Positions 1 to 6,490 of a stretch of DNA of 7,875 nucleotides are shown piece after piece. Source of the stretch: Parvularculaceae bacterium (GTDB lineage: Bacteria; Pseudomonadota; Alphaproteobacteria; Caulobacterales; Parvularculaceae); NCBI GenBank assembly GCA_013389125.1, contig JACADX010000357.1, positions 1 to 7,875 of the forward strand, given 5' to 3'. A program made the translations under genes and the position numbers. Below the pieces are notes generated by a model. It saw only the letters and a program-made list of their open reading frames with translations, was not told the origin of the DNA and did not search any database. How positions within the stretch are numbered: position 1 is the first letter of the stretch; every line of letters starts with the position of its first letter.

Positions 1-2381
1 CGTATAATCAGGCTGCAGAACGTCGGGTCGCCCGTCGCCAAGCACTGCGTCATTGCCGTGTTCGGCGTGATCGTGCCGACGAAGCCCTCGACCGTGATGT
101 CGAAGTAGTCGACGGACACAATGAGGTTGCCCGGAACGTAATCGCCCGGCGTCAGGACGACGCCGATCGTATAAGTGTCCGAAACCTCAGGCGCGAGGCT
201 CGGGTTGCCGCCGAACACCGCGTTGTACTGTTGGGCCGGCGAAGACGTGATCGTGCCGTACTGAGCGGCCGAGACGCCGGTATTGGCGCAAGCGGCAGCC
301 GATGCGAACGGCACAGCGCCGGCGCAGGGGTCCGATTCGCCGTTGCCGAGCGTCGGCAAAGTCACGAGACCAGTCGACTGCGGCGAGAATGACTCGATGA
401 CGTTCGCCGCGCGCGCAGCGCGCTGCCAGCCGCCGCGAACGCGGAGCTCCGGCACAATTTGCCAGTCGCCGGCGAGTTTCCACGTTGAATACGAACCCGA
501 CGTCGAAACGTCCGAGTGACGGTAGCCGCCGAGGAAGTCGAAGTGCTCGGCGAAGGCCATGCCGCCAGCAAGCGGAATTTTCGCTTCAACGAAGAAGTCG
601 GTCGTCTCGATCGAGCCTTCCGTCGGGGGCGACGTGCCGCCCTGACCGGCGAGGTCGCCCGACACGAACAGCGAGTCAGGATCGTACTTGAGATAATCCT
701 TGCGCCATTCCATGCCGCCGGCGAGGCCGATGCCTTCTTCAGCCCACGGCGACTTCATGCCGTATTGGCCAAGATCGCCGGTGAATGTCGCCTGGCCGAG
801 ATACTGCTTGGTCGCGCCGGTCTGGAACGAGGGGACAGACACGTAGGCGACTTGCGCCGGCGTCACGCCGCCAATCTGGAAGATGTTGAGCGGAACGCAA
901 GACGGGTCCGTGCCGTCAACAACCGAACGGCAAGTCGGCACGCCGCCGACGTCGATGACGTCGAGAGCGCGGAGCATGCGCGAGGTCGAAACGTCGTTCT
1001 GATACTGGTTGTTGGCGACCGTCGTGGCGTATTGGAAGAACGCGTCGTAAGTCCAGCCTTCCATGATCTCGCCGCGCACGCCCGCGTTGATGCGGTAGGA
1101 CGTGTTGCGGAGCGCATTGTTCCGCGGCAGGCCCTCGACGAGGCGCTTGCCCGGGTACAATGTCGCCGTGCCGGCGGCGACGCCCGATCCCGGCGCGCCG
1201 GTGCCGCAGATGATGTCGAGCTGGCTTGCGCCGCCGACAGCCGCGCCCGGCGTCGTGCTGATCAGCGGGTTATCGCAGTTGATCGTATTCGGGACGAAGA
1301 ACGTGCCCGAGAATGCGATCTGCGCGTCCGAGTAGTAATCGTAGAACGCGATGTTGGAGTAGATGTCGAGGTTCTTGTTAACCTCGTAATGCGCAAAAGC
1401 GCCGAGCGTGTAGCGCTCGTCAGGACGCTGGTAGAAGTTTGTCGGCGCAAAGTTGAACAAGTCCGCCGATGTCGGGTTCGAGAACACGTCGGATGGACGG
1501 AACGTGTCGCCCGGGCCGTTTTCATCGAGCGTCCAGGTGCCGTTCGGCGTCGCGAATGTGCCGTTCGGCGATGTGCCCGAACCGCCGCATCCGAAGCCGA
1601 AGGGGCGCGCCGGCGTGAAAGCGCCGCCCGCGTAGGCGCACGCCGAGTAATCGCGATCGGCCTGAAGAATCGGGTCGTTGTTGCGGTAGCCAGCGTAAGC
1701 CGTGACGTTGCCGCGGCCGTCTTCGGTGTTGGCGCCGATGATCAGGTTGATTTCCTGGCCTTCGCCGTCGAACACGCCCGACTCGGGGAGCGGCTGACCG
1801 TAGAATGTCAACTGGTCCCTTGCGTCCTTATTGTTGTTGTTGTGCTGATAGCCGGACAGCTGGGCGTCAAGACGGACGCCTTCGAAGTCCTTGATCATGA
1901 TGAAGTTGACGACGCCCGAGATAGCGTCCGAACCGTAAACCGCCGAGGCGCCGCCGGTCAGGATTTCGACCCGCTCGACGAGGTTCGCCGGGATCTGGTT
2001 CAGGTCAGGCGCCGACGAAATCGCCGAACCGTATTGCAGACGACGGCCGTCAACGAGCACGAGGGTCCGGTTGGCGCCGAGGCCGCGAAGATCGACCTGG
2101 GCGGTACCCGTTGCGCCGTTCGACGTGTTGGCGCCCTGGGCCGCGAAGGCCTGCGGCAGGGTGTTGACGAGATCTTCGACGCGCGTCGTGCCGCGGATAT
2201 CGAATTCCACGTTGCCGATCGTGGTGACCGGGCTCGCCGCGATCGCGTTCGCCGAAGGAATACGTGAGCCGGTGACGATGATTTCATCATCACCGTCCTG
2301 CGCGAGGGCCAGCGAGGGCAGGCCGACGCCCAGAAGCATGGTCGACGCCAGAAGCGTCTTCCGGGTGTTACGTTGTGACAA
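1..2381 (-). CDS. TonB-dependent outer-membrane receptor (3' end beyond window)
   Basis: An outer-membrane active transporter that takes up a bulky ligand using energy from TonB-ExbB-ExbD. The visible 793 residues are open in one frame to the left edge; relatives are usually 900-1000 residues, so the last barrel strands are missing. Residues 1-27 form a signal peptide (RNTRK basic end, hydrophobic core, cleavage after ALA). A TonB-box-like EIIVTGS follows at 33-39. The plug domain covers about 45-165, with QVDLRGLGANRTLVLVDGRR (95-114) and VERVEILTGGASAVYGSDAI (135-154). The barrel follows, with the motif RAARAANVIESFSP (654-667) and GGNPSLAPEVSDTYTIG (724-740). Ten cysteines occur as five close pairs: 248/265, 369/392, 484/495, 686/698, 780/789. 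The start is TTG at 2381-2379, chosen because GGAGG lies 6 nt upstream and it gives a complete signal peptide. The ligand is not known; siderophore, carbohydrate and peptide are all possible. It diverges from the methyltransferase/sulfotransferase genes. Confidence 0.95.
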   Translation of the reverse strand, partial: MSQRNTRKTLLASTMLLGVGLPSLALAQDGDDEIIVTGSRIPSANAIAASPVTTIGNVEFDIRGTTRVEDLVNTLPQAFAAQGANTSNGATGTAQVDLRGLGANRTLVLVDGRRLQYGSAISSAPDLNQIPANLVERVEILTGGASAVYGSDAISGVVNFIMIKDFEGVRLDAQLSGYQHNNNNKDARDQLTFYGQPLPESGVFDGEGQEINLIIGANTEDGRGNVTAYAGYRNNDPILQADRDYSACAYAGGAFTPARPFGFGCGGSGTSPNGTFATPNGTWTLDENGPGDTFRPSDVFSNPTSADLFNFAPTNFYQRPDERYTLGAFAHYEVNKNLDIYSNIAFYDYYSDAQIAFSGTFFVPNTINCDNPLISTTPGAAVGGASQLDIICGTGAPGSGVAAGTATLYPGKRLVEGLPRNNALRNTSYRINAGVRGEIMEGWTYDAFFQYATTVANNQYQNDVSTSRMLRALDVIDVGGVPTCRSVVDGTDPSCVPLNIFQIGGVTPAQVAYVSVPSFQTGATKQYLGQATFTGDLGQYGMKSPWAEEGIGLAGGMEWRKDYLKYDPDSLFVSGDLAGQGGTSPPTEGSIETTDFFVEAKIPLAGGMAFAEHFDFLGGYRHSDVSTSGSYSTWKLAGDWQIVPELRVRGGWQRAARAANVIESFSPQSTGLVTLPTLGNGESDPCAGAVPFASAAACANTGVSAAQYGTITSSPAQQYNAVFGGNPSLAPEVSDTYTIGVVLTPGDYVPGNLIVSVDYFDITVEGFVGTITPNTAMTQCLATGDPTFCSLII

Positions 2382-2387
2382 GGTAGA

Positions 2388-2392
2388 CCTCC
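2388..2392 (-). promoter_or_regulatory. Ribosome binding site deciding the TTG start of the receptor
   Basis: A GGAGG on the minus strand lies 6 nt before a TTG codon at 2381-2379. The next in-frame ATG, at codon 15 (2339-2337), lies inside the hydrophobic core of the signal peptide and would remove its basic N-terminal region. The TTG start is therefore strongly preferred. Confidence 0.85.
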
Positions 2393-2689
2393 AGTTTAGG
2401 ATTTATCGTCCGTTAGAACGACGTTTTTTTACGGCGCACGTGCGGTACGTTGCCCGCCCCTCCGTCCGTGCCGGAACCTTTGCTTTTCGGGCAGTCACAC
2501 GTCAACGAAAGGAGCTTGCTCCGTATCGGATCAGGACTGAGGTGTTGCGATAATGTCGCAATTCCCGCCACAGGCCTTAAAACATGGTTAAATTCCGCGG
2601 CTTTCCGCGCGTTTCGGGGTCTGTCGCGCTCGGCCCGAATGGGCTACGGGCCGCCGCAATCCGCGAGCGGATTCCGCCTTTCGAGCGAG
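2393..2689. other. Divergent intergenic region, receptor / methyltransferase
   Basis: These 297 bp separate the two divergent transcription units and should hold both promoters. They contain a perfect palindrome at 2545-2561, a run of seven T at 2424-2430 and an AT-rich patch at 2577-2595. I could not find a convincing -35/-10 pair on either strand. An open frame in phase with the methyltransferase reaches upstream to a TTG at 2450, but it has no ribosome binding site and no domain content, so I treat this stretch as non-coding. Confidence 0.6.
2545..2561. repeat. Palindrome TTGCGA-N5-TCGCAA, possible operator
   Basis: A perfect inverted repeat with two 6-bp arms (TTGCGA at 2545-2550 and TCGCAA at 2556-2561) and a 5-bp spacer, centred 172 bp upstream of the receptor start and 137 bp upstream of the methyltransferase start. 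Its size and symmetry fit a dimeric helix-turn-helix regulator. It does not match a consensus I can name. The spacer is too short and the stem too weak for a terminator. Confidence 0.4.
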
Positions 2690-3667
2690 ATGGATAAAGT
2701 GCCAGCCCTGCCGAACGCCTGGGACAGTTTCTGGAAGCCGGGCCGACACACCGCCGCCGCGCTTTCAGGCGAGCTGGCGACGACGCATCTCAACCATTGG
2801 TGGCGGTCCGAAATGTCGGCCATTGCCGGCCAATTTCCGCCCGATGGCGGCCTGCGGGCGGCTGATCTCGGCTGCGGCTCGGGCGTTGTGGGAAGCATTG
2901 CGCGCGACAGTCTTTCCACCAGAAACCTGTCGGGAGCGGCGCTCGTCTTTGTCGACCGCTCGCCCTACGCCGCCGGAGCCGCCGCGCGGTCTGGCGGCGG
3001 GACCGGCCTCGTCGCCGATCTCGGCGCGCTGCCGCTAGCCGATGCATCGACGCTCCTTGTCCTCAGCCAATTCGGCGTCGAGTATGCGGGAAATCAGGGT
3101 CTCGCGGAGGCGGCGCGCGTCATCGCGCCAAAAGGCGTCATGCTGGCGCTTATTCACGATCGCGACGGCGGTCCTGCGCTTGAATGCCGGCTGAATTTGT
3201 CGCTTTTCGACGATGTGCTTTCAACGCGGATTCTTGATGCGGCGAGGGACGCCTTCCATCTTGGATTCGCCCTCGACAAGGGCGAGCGAGTAAACCGTTC
3301 GGTTGAGACGGTTCGAGCGGATCTGCAATCAAGAATGCGGCGATTTGACGAAATCATTCGAGCGCCGAATCAAACGACGGCGATGGCGTTTCTTCGTCAG
3401 GCGCGGCGAGATCTCGGAATCATGCTCAACCGCAGGCCGGCATATGAGAAATCCGACATCTTCAAATGGCTGGATAATATTGAAGCGGAACTGATCCAGT
3501 CACGAGACAGATTCGCTGCGATGCTGCGCGCCTCACGAACGCAAGCAGATCTTCAAGCGTTCGCGTCGGTCCTCCCGGCGAGCCGGTTCGACTGCGAGCC
3601 GATCACCCGAGTGACGATGCCGTCCGGCCAATCCGTCGGCTGGCGTTTCTGTTTGCGGCGGCGTTGA
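2690..3667 (+). CDS. Class I SAM-dependent methyltransferase-like protein
   Basis: A soluble protein of 325 residues, probably cytoplasmic. The SAM-binding half has the Rossmann glycine loop ADLGCGSG at 58-65, an acidic residue after strand 2 at D89 (VFVDRSP), and VADLGALPLAD at 108-118, followed by a strand (TLLVLSQFGVEYAG) where the motor for catalysis is usually found. The block ARVIAPKGVMLALIHDRD (142-159) resembles the late motif of class I enzymes. The rest, 165-300, is charged and helical and may bind the substrate. The start is ATG at 2690; its ribosome binding site is weak (GAG only). In-frame alternatives are ATG 2639 and TTG 2450, but the added residues show no domain. The gene ends 12 nt before the sulfotransferase gene, so the two are probably one operon. 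The methylated substrate is unknown, and loss of catalytic activity cannot be excluded because only the cofactor site is recognisable. Confidence 0.75.
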   Translation: MDKVPALPNAWDSFWKPGRHTAAALSGELATTHLNHWWRSEMSAIAGQFPPDGGLRAADLGCGSGVVGSIARDSLSTRNLSGAALVFVDRSPYAAGAAARSGGGTGLVADLGALPLADASTLLVLSQFGVEYAGNQGLAEAARVIAPKGVMLALIHDRDGGPALECRLNLSLFDDVLSTRILDAARDAFHLGFALDKGERVNRSVETVRADLQSRMRRFDEIIRAPNQTTAMAFLRQARRDLGIMLNRRPAYEKSDIFKWLDNIEAELIQSRDRFAAMLRASRTQADLQAFASVLPASRFDCEPITRVTMPSGQSVGWRFCLRRR

Positions 3668-3679
3668 TCGGTTCGCACC

Positions 3680-5182
3680 ATGGCGACGGGACCGGATTTT
3701 TTTGCGCATTGGGAACGGATGGCGCCCGTCGGCGCCGACCGGGCGTCATTCGCGGAGTTCTTGAGCGTCCTGCGACGAACCCCTGACCTTCCAGACCTCT
3801 GGTACGAGTTCGCGCGCATGCTGAAGGCCAAAGGACACTATGAGTTGGCGCTCGCCGCCTATGAGGAAGCGTTGGCGAGGGGCGCAGACCGGCCGGAAGA
3901 AATTCATCTTAATCGCGGCGTGATATTCGCCGATCATCTCCGACGCGAAACGGACGCCGAAGCGGAGTTGAAGGAGGCGATTGCCCACAACCCGGACTAT
4001 GCGCCGGCCTGGCTCAATCTCGGCAATCTCCGCGAGGAAGTGGGCGACAAGTCGGGCGCGATCGAGTGTTATAACAGGATCCTTCCGCCTACTGACGAGA
4101 CAGAGGCGCCGCACATTGACTGCCGCCACGAGGCGCTCGCCCGCCTCTGGCAACTAGTGCCGCCGAACTCGCTTGCGGATCCGTTTTTGGGCCGCCTCGA
4201 GGCGGCGGCGCGATCGAAACGGCTGCTGCCGCCGGAAACGCGCGCCAATCTTTTCTACGCGCTCGGCCGTTCCCTTGACGCGCTCCGCGCCTATGACCGC
4301 GCTTTCGCCGCTTACGCCGAGGCGAACCGCTTCGCGCGCAAGGCGGGGCCGCCCTATGACCGCGCGGCGATCGTCGCCGAAGTCGACCGCCTGATCGAGG
4401 CGTTTCCGACCGCCGCGCGCCGCGGCGCGGGATCGGACGGCGCGCCGGAGCCTGTCTTCATCTGCGGCATGTTCCGTTCCGGTTCGACGCTTGTCGAACA
4501 GGTCCTCGCGGCGCATCCGGCGGTGACGGCCGGCGGCGAACTCAATCTCCTCAACCGGATCACAGAAGCGGATCTCGCCCCCTTTCCCCAGTCGATCCGT
4601 TTACTGAGCGATGCGAAGGCCGAGCGTCTCGCCGCGAATTACCGGCGCGACCTTGTCCGGCTGTTTCCGGCGAGCGCCGCCCCCGGCTCGATCGTGACGG
4701 ACAAAAGACCCGACAATTTCCTCAGGATCGGCCTCATCAAACGGCTTTTCCCCGGCGCGAAGATCATCCACACCGTCCGGCATCCCGTCGACACCTGCCT
4801 GTCGGTCTTTTTTCAGCACATTGACCAGACGATTGTCGGCTACGCCAGCGATCTTGCGGATTGCGGGCGCTATTACAGCCAGTATCGGCGCCTGATGGCG
4901 CACTGGAAGTCGGTTTATTCGACGGACATTTTCGATTTCGACTATGACCGGTTTGTCGACGAGCCGCGGGCGCAGATCCAATCCTTGCTCGAATTTCTGG
5001 GCCTTCCCTGGGCGGAACGCTGCCTTGAGTTCCATACGCTCAAGAACCCGGTCAAGACGGCGAGCTATTGGCAAGTGCGCCGCCCGCTTTATCGGGATTC
5101 ATCGGGCCGACGACGCCATTATGAGGCGCATCTTGGACCTCTGATCGGCGAACTAGAGAGCGCAGGGATCGAGATCGATTAG
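3680..5182 (+). CDS. TPR-repeat sulfotransferase
   Basis: This 500-residue protein should transfer sulfate from PAPS to a hydroxyl or tyrosine on an unknown acceptor in the cytoplasm. The N-terminal third is TPR-like: repeats at about 36-68, 75-105 and 106-139 (AWLNLGNLREEVGDKSGAIE is typical), and a possible further helical pair at 190-223. The sulfotransferase domain begins near 257. PVFICGMFRSGSTLVEQVL (258-276) is the loop that holds the 5'-phosphosulfate, and HTVRHPVDTCLSVFF (364-378) is the 3'-phosphate site with its Arg and Ser. GGELN with E287 and TDKRPDN with K342 fall where tyrosylprotein sulfotransferases carry their catalytic Glu and Lys. The start is ATG 3680, without a clear ribosome binding site but 12 nt after the methyltransferase stop, so translational coupling is likely. 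Its stop overlaps the convergent ahpD stop. Similar TPR-sulfotransferases are common near TonB-dependent receptors in alphaproteobacteria; that is recalled knowledge, not tested here. Confidence 0.9.
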   Translation: MATGPDFFAHWERMAPVGADRASFAEFLSVLRRTPDLPDLWYEFARMLKAKGHYELALAAYEEALARGADRPEEIHLNRGVIFADHLRRETDAEAELKEAIAHNPDYAPAWLNLGNLREEVGDKSGAIECYNRILPPTDETEAPHIDCRHEALARLWQLVPPNSLADPFLGRLEAAARSKRLLPPETRANLFYALGRSLDALRAYDRAFAAYAEANRFARKAGPPYDRAAIVAEVDRLIEAFPTAARRGAGSDGAPEPVFICGMFRSGSTLVEQVLAAHPAVTAGGELNLLNRITEADLAPFPQSIRLLSDAKAERLAANYRRDLVRLFPASAAPGSIVTDKRPDNFLRIGLIKRLFPGAKIIHTVRHPVDTCLSVFFQHIDQTIVGYASDLADCGRYYSQYRRLMAHWKSVYSTDIFDFDYDRFVDEPRAQIQSLLEFLGLPWAERCLEFHTLKNPVKTASYWQVRRPLYRDSSGRRRHYEAHLGPLIGELESAGIEID

Positions 5183-5703
5183 GCTGCTTCGGCGTCCATG
5201 ACGGCGGCCGCCGCGCTGACGACAGCCGCGATCCGCAGCGCCGCCTGCACCTGCTCAGGCGTCAGGCCGGCCTTGCGGACGACCTTTTCATGGCTGTCAA
5301 GACACATGCCGCAGCCGTTGATCGCCGAGACGGCGAGCGCCCACAACTCGAAATCGACTTTTTCAACGCCCGGGCTCGCGATGACGTTCATGCGCAGTTT
5401 CGCCGGCATTTTCCGGTAATCCTCGGCGCTCATGAGGTGCGTCGCGCGGTAGTAGACGTTGTTCATCGCCATGATCGCCGCCGCCGCTTTGGCGGCGCTT
5501 TTCGCCTCCGGCGAGAGCTTGTCGTCCGTCCAATGATCGATGGCCTTGATGACGGCGCCGTTCCGGGCGCCGTGCGCCGAAGCGAGGAAGGCGCCGTATT
5601 TCTGCTGATCGGACAGAATCGTCTCAGCGGCGACGGAGCCAAGGTTGAGACGGATGTCCTTCGCATAGTCGGGAATGGCGTCGCGCAGGGCGTCGAGGCT
5701 CAT
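5179..5703 (-). CDS. ahpD: Alkyl hydroperoxide reductase AhpD
   Basis: A 174-residue carboxymuconolactone decarboxylase-fold protein that in Mycobacterium tuberculosis reduces oxidised AhpC, drawing electrons from lipoamide-linked enzymes. The active-site block is AINGCGMCLDSHEK (127-140): the CxxC pair is C131/C134, followed by H138, and E119 (FELWALAVSAING) matches the family glutamate of the proton relay. The M. tuberculosis enzyme has His between the cysteines (C-S-H-C); here it is Met133. Length is near the family norm. The start is ATG 5703, with AAGGAG 7 nt upstream; a longer frame to 5748 has no such site and runs into the intergenic hairpin. The gene lies 96 bp downstream of ahpC on the same strand and is probably cotranscribed with it, hence under OxyR control. 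Its TAA overlaps the TAG of the convergent sulfotransferase gene. Confidence 0.93.
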   Translation of the reverse strand: MSLDALRDAIPDYAKDIRLNLGSVAAETILSDQQKYGAFLASAHGARNGAVIKAIDHWTDDKLSPEAKSAAKAAAAIMAMNNVYYRATHLMSAEDYRKMPAKLRMNVIASPGVEKVDFELWALAVSAINGCGMCLDSHEKVVRKAGLTPEQVQAALRIAAVVSAAAAVMDAEAA

Positions 5704-5727
5704 CTTGGGACTCCTTGAGTGCAAGGC

Positions 5728-5759
5728 GGGGCGCGCGCCGCCGATCACGGGCGCGCCCC
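5728..5759 (-). repeat. GC-rich hairpin between ahpC and ahpD
   Basis: A perfect 9-bp inverted repeat, GGGGCGCGC at 5728-5736 and GCGCGCCCC at 5751-5759, with a 14-nt loop. It lies 40 nt after the ahpC stop and 25 nt before the ahpD start. No T-run follows on the minus strand, so it is not a typical intrinsic terminator. It could slow or partly stop transcription, or protect the 3' end of ahpC mRNA, and so make AhpC more abundant than AhpD. Confidence 0.45.
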
Positions 5760-5799
5760 AAATTAGCCGCTCGTAGGGCGCCAGCCGGCTTGATCGGGG

Positions 5800-6345
5800 C
5801 TAAAGCGTGTCCCCGCCGACCGGGCGGTTGCAGGGGCACAGCTCATCGGTCTGCAACGCATCGAGAATGCGCAGAATTTCCTGCGGGTTTCTGCCGACGC
5901 TCAGGCCGTTGACGGATACGTGCTGAATGACGTTTTGCGGATCGACGATAAAAGTCGCGCGGAGCGCGACGCCTTGCGGGGCGCGCACGCCAAGGCCGTC
6001 GATCAGCGAGCCTGTCGTGTCGGCGAACTGCCACGCCGGATGGCTTTTCAGATCCTTGTGGTCCCGCCGCCATGCGAGCTTGCAGAATTCATTGTCGGAG
6101 CTGCCGCCGAGCACGATCGCGTCGCGATCGGCGAATTCCTTGTTGAGCCGCCCGAATTCGGCGATTTCAGTGGGGCAAACGAAGGTGAAGTCCTTCGGAT
6201 AGAAATAAATGACTTTCCACTTCCCGGGGAAGCTGTCCTGCGTGATGTCTTCGAACGCCGATTGGCCGTTTTCTTCGTGACTGTTGAACTTCGGCTTGAC
6301 GCCGACGACTTTGAAATCGGGAAGACGGTCGCCTACTCCGAGCAT
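5800..6345 (-). CDS. ahpC: Alkyl hydroperoxide reductase C (peroxiredoxin)
   Basis: A 181-residue cytoplasmic peroxiredoxin that reduces H2O2, organic peroxides and probably peroxynitrite. The active-site block is FYPKDFTFVCPTEI (48-61), with the peroxidatic cysteine C57 and the preceding T54. The C-terminal CPC (C170, C172) corresponds to the two resolving cysteines of M. tuberculosis AhpC (C174, C176). That type is recycled by AhpD rather than AhpF, and ahpD is the next gene while no ahpF is visible. A further cysteine, C88, lies in NEFCKLAWR. RATFIVDPQNVIQHVSVN (129-146) is the conserved core strand region. The start is ATG 6345, with AAGGAG 6 nt upstream. The gene diverges from oxyR, and a promoter with a LysR-type box is visible upstream. 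Its product is full length with no sign of damage. Confidence 0.96.
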   Translation of the reverse strand: MLGVGDRLPDFKVVGVKPKFNSHEENGQSAFEDITQDSFPGKWKVIYFYPKDFTFVCPTEIAEFGRLNKEFADRDAIVLGGSSDNEFCKLAWRRDHKDLKSHPAWQFADTTGSLIDGLGVRAPQGVALRATFIVDPQNVIQHVSVNGLSVGRNPQEILRILDALQTDELCPCNRPVGGDTL

Positions 6346-6413
6346 GCAAATCTCCTTTGATGTGCGCGAATGATCTCAAGGCGGGGGCGAGGGTTCCCGC
6401 CGTCGCGCCGGCG

Positions 6414-6442
6414 TAGATAGAACCGTCTTGCGGATTTATCAA
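6414..6442 (-). promoter_or_regulatory. Candidate ahpC promoter
   Basis: On the minus strand, TTGATA (6442-6437) and TATCTA (6419-6414) are separated by 17 bp, close to a sigma-70 type promoter. Transcription would start near 6407, giving a leader of about 60 nt before ahpC. The -35 lies inside the LysR-type box at 6437-6449, as is usual for promoters that OxyR activates by contacting RNA polymerase. Confidence 0.5.
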
Positions 6443-6456
6443 ATAGATAATATCCA
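6428..6456 (+). promoter_or_regulatory. Possible oxyR promoter
   Basis: TTGCGG (6428-6433) and TATCCA (6451-6456) are separated by 17 bp. The pair is a moderate match and its spacer contains the LysR-type box, which would let OxyR repress its own gene while activating ahpC. The leader would be about 28 nt. Other AT-rich hexamers nearby could serve instead, so the exact elements are uncertain. Confidence 0.25.
6437..6449. promoter_or_regulatory. LysR-type (OxyR) binding box
   Basis: TATC-AAATA-GATA is a perfect dyad of the T-N11-A form typical of LysR-family sites, in the intergenic region between oxyR and ahpC. An adjoining TATC (6451-6454) makes a second, overlapping dyad with the GATA, and a weaker T-N11-A stretch follows at 6466-6478. 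OxyR tetramers cover four half sites, so the whole AT-rich stretch 6434-6480 may be occupied. Confidence 0.5.
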
Positions 6457-6490
6457 ATCCATCCATCAATTATATCGATTAAAGGCGCTG

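Noticed and set aside
516..2267. A 583-codon open frame on the plus strand opposite the receptor gene
   Set aside because: Its translation is a low-complexity Arg/Ala/Val-rich series with no domain, and it results from the high GC content of the antisense strand. The minus-strand frame gives a textbook TonB-dependent receptor.
2416..2430. Short dyad AACG-A-CGTT followed by a T-run on the plus strand, resembling a terminator
   Set aside because: The stem has only 4 bp and no plus-strand gene ends there; on the minus strand the T-run lies on the wrong side.
2500..2505. TTGACG on the minus strand as -35 of the receptor promoter
   Set aside because: No acceptable -10 hexamer lies 16-18 bp downstream, so the match is probably chance.
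2584..2697. Small frame of 37 codons beginning at an ATG just upstream of the methyltransferase and ending over its start codon
   Set aside because: It has no good ribosome binding site and an arginine/glycine-rich composition like random GC-rich sequence. Overlap with the next start is suggestive of a leader peptide but is not enough.
5920..6360. A 146-codon open frame on the plus strand opposite ahpC
   Set aside because: Antisense shadow of a fully conserved peroxiredoxin gene with its own ribosome binding site.
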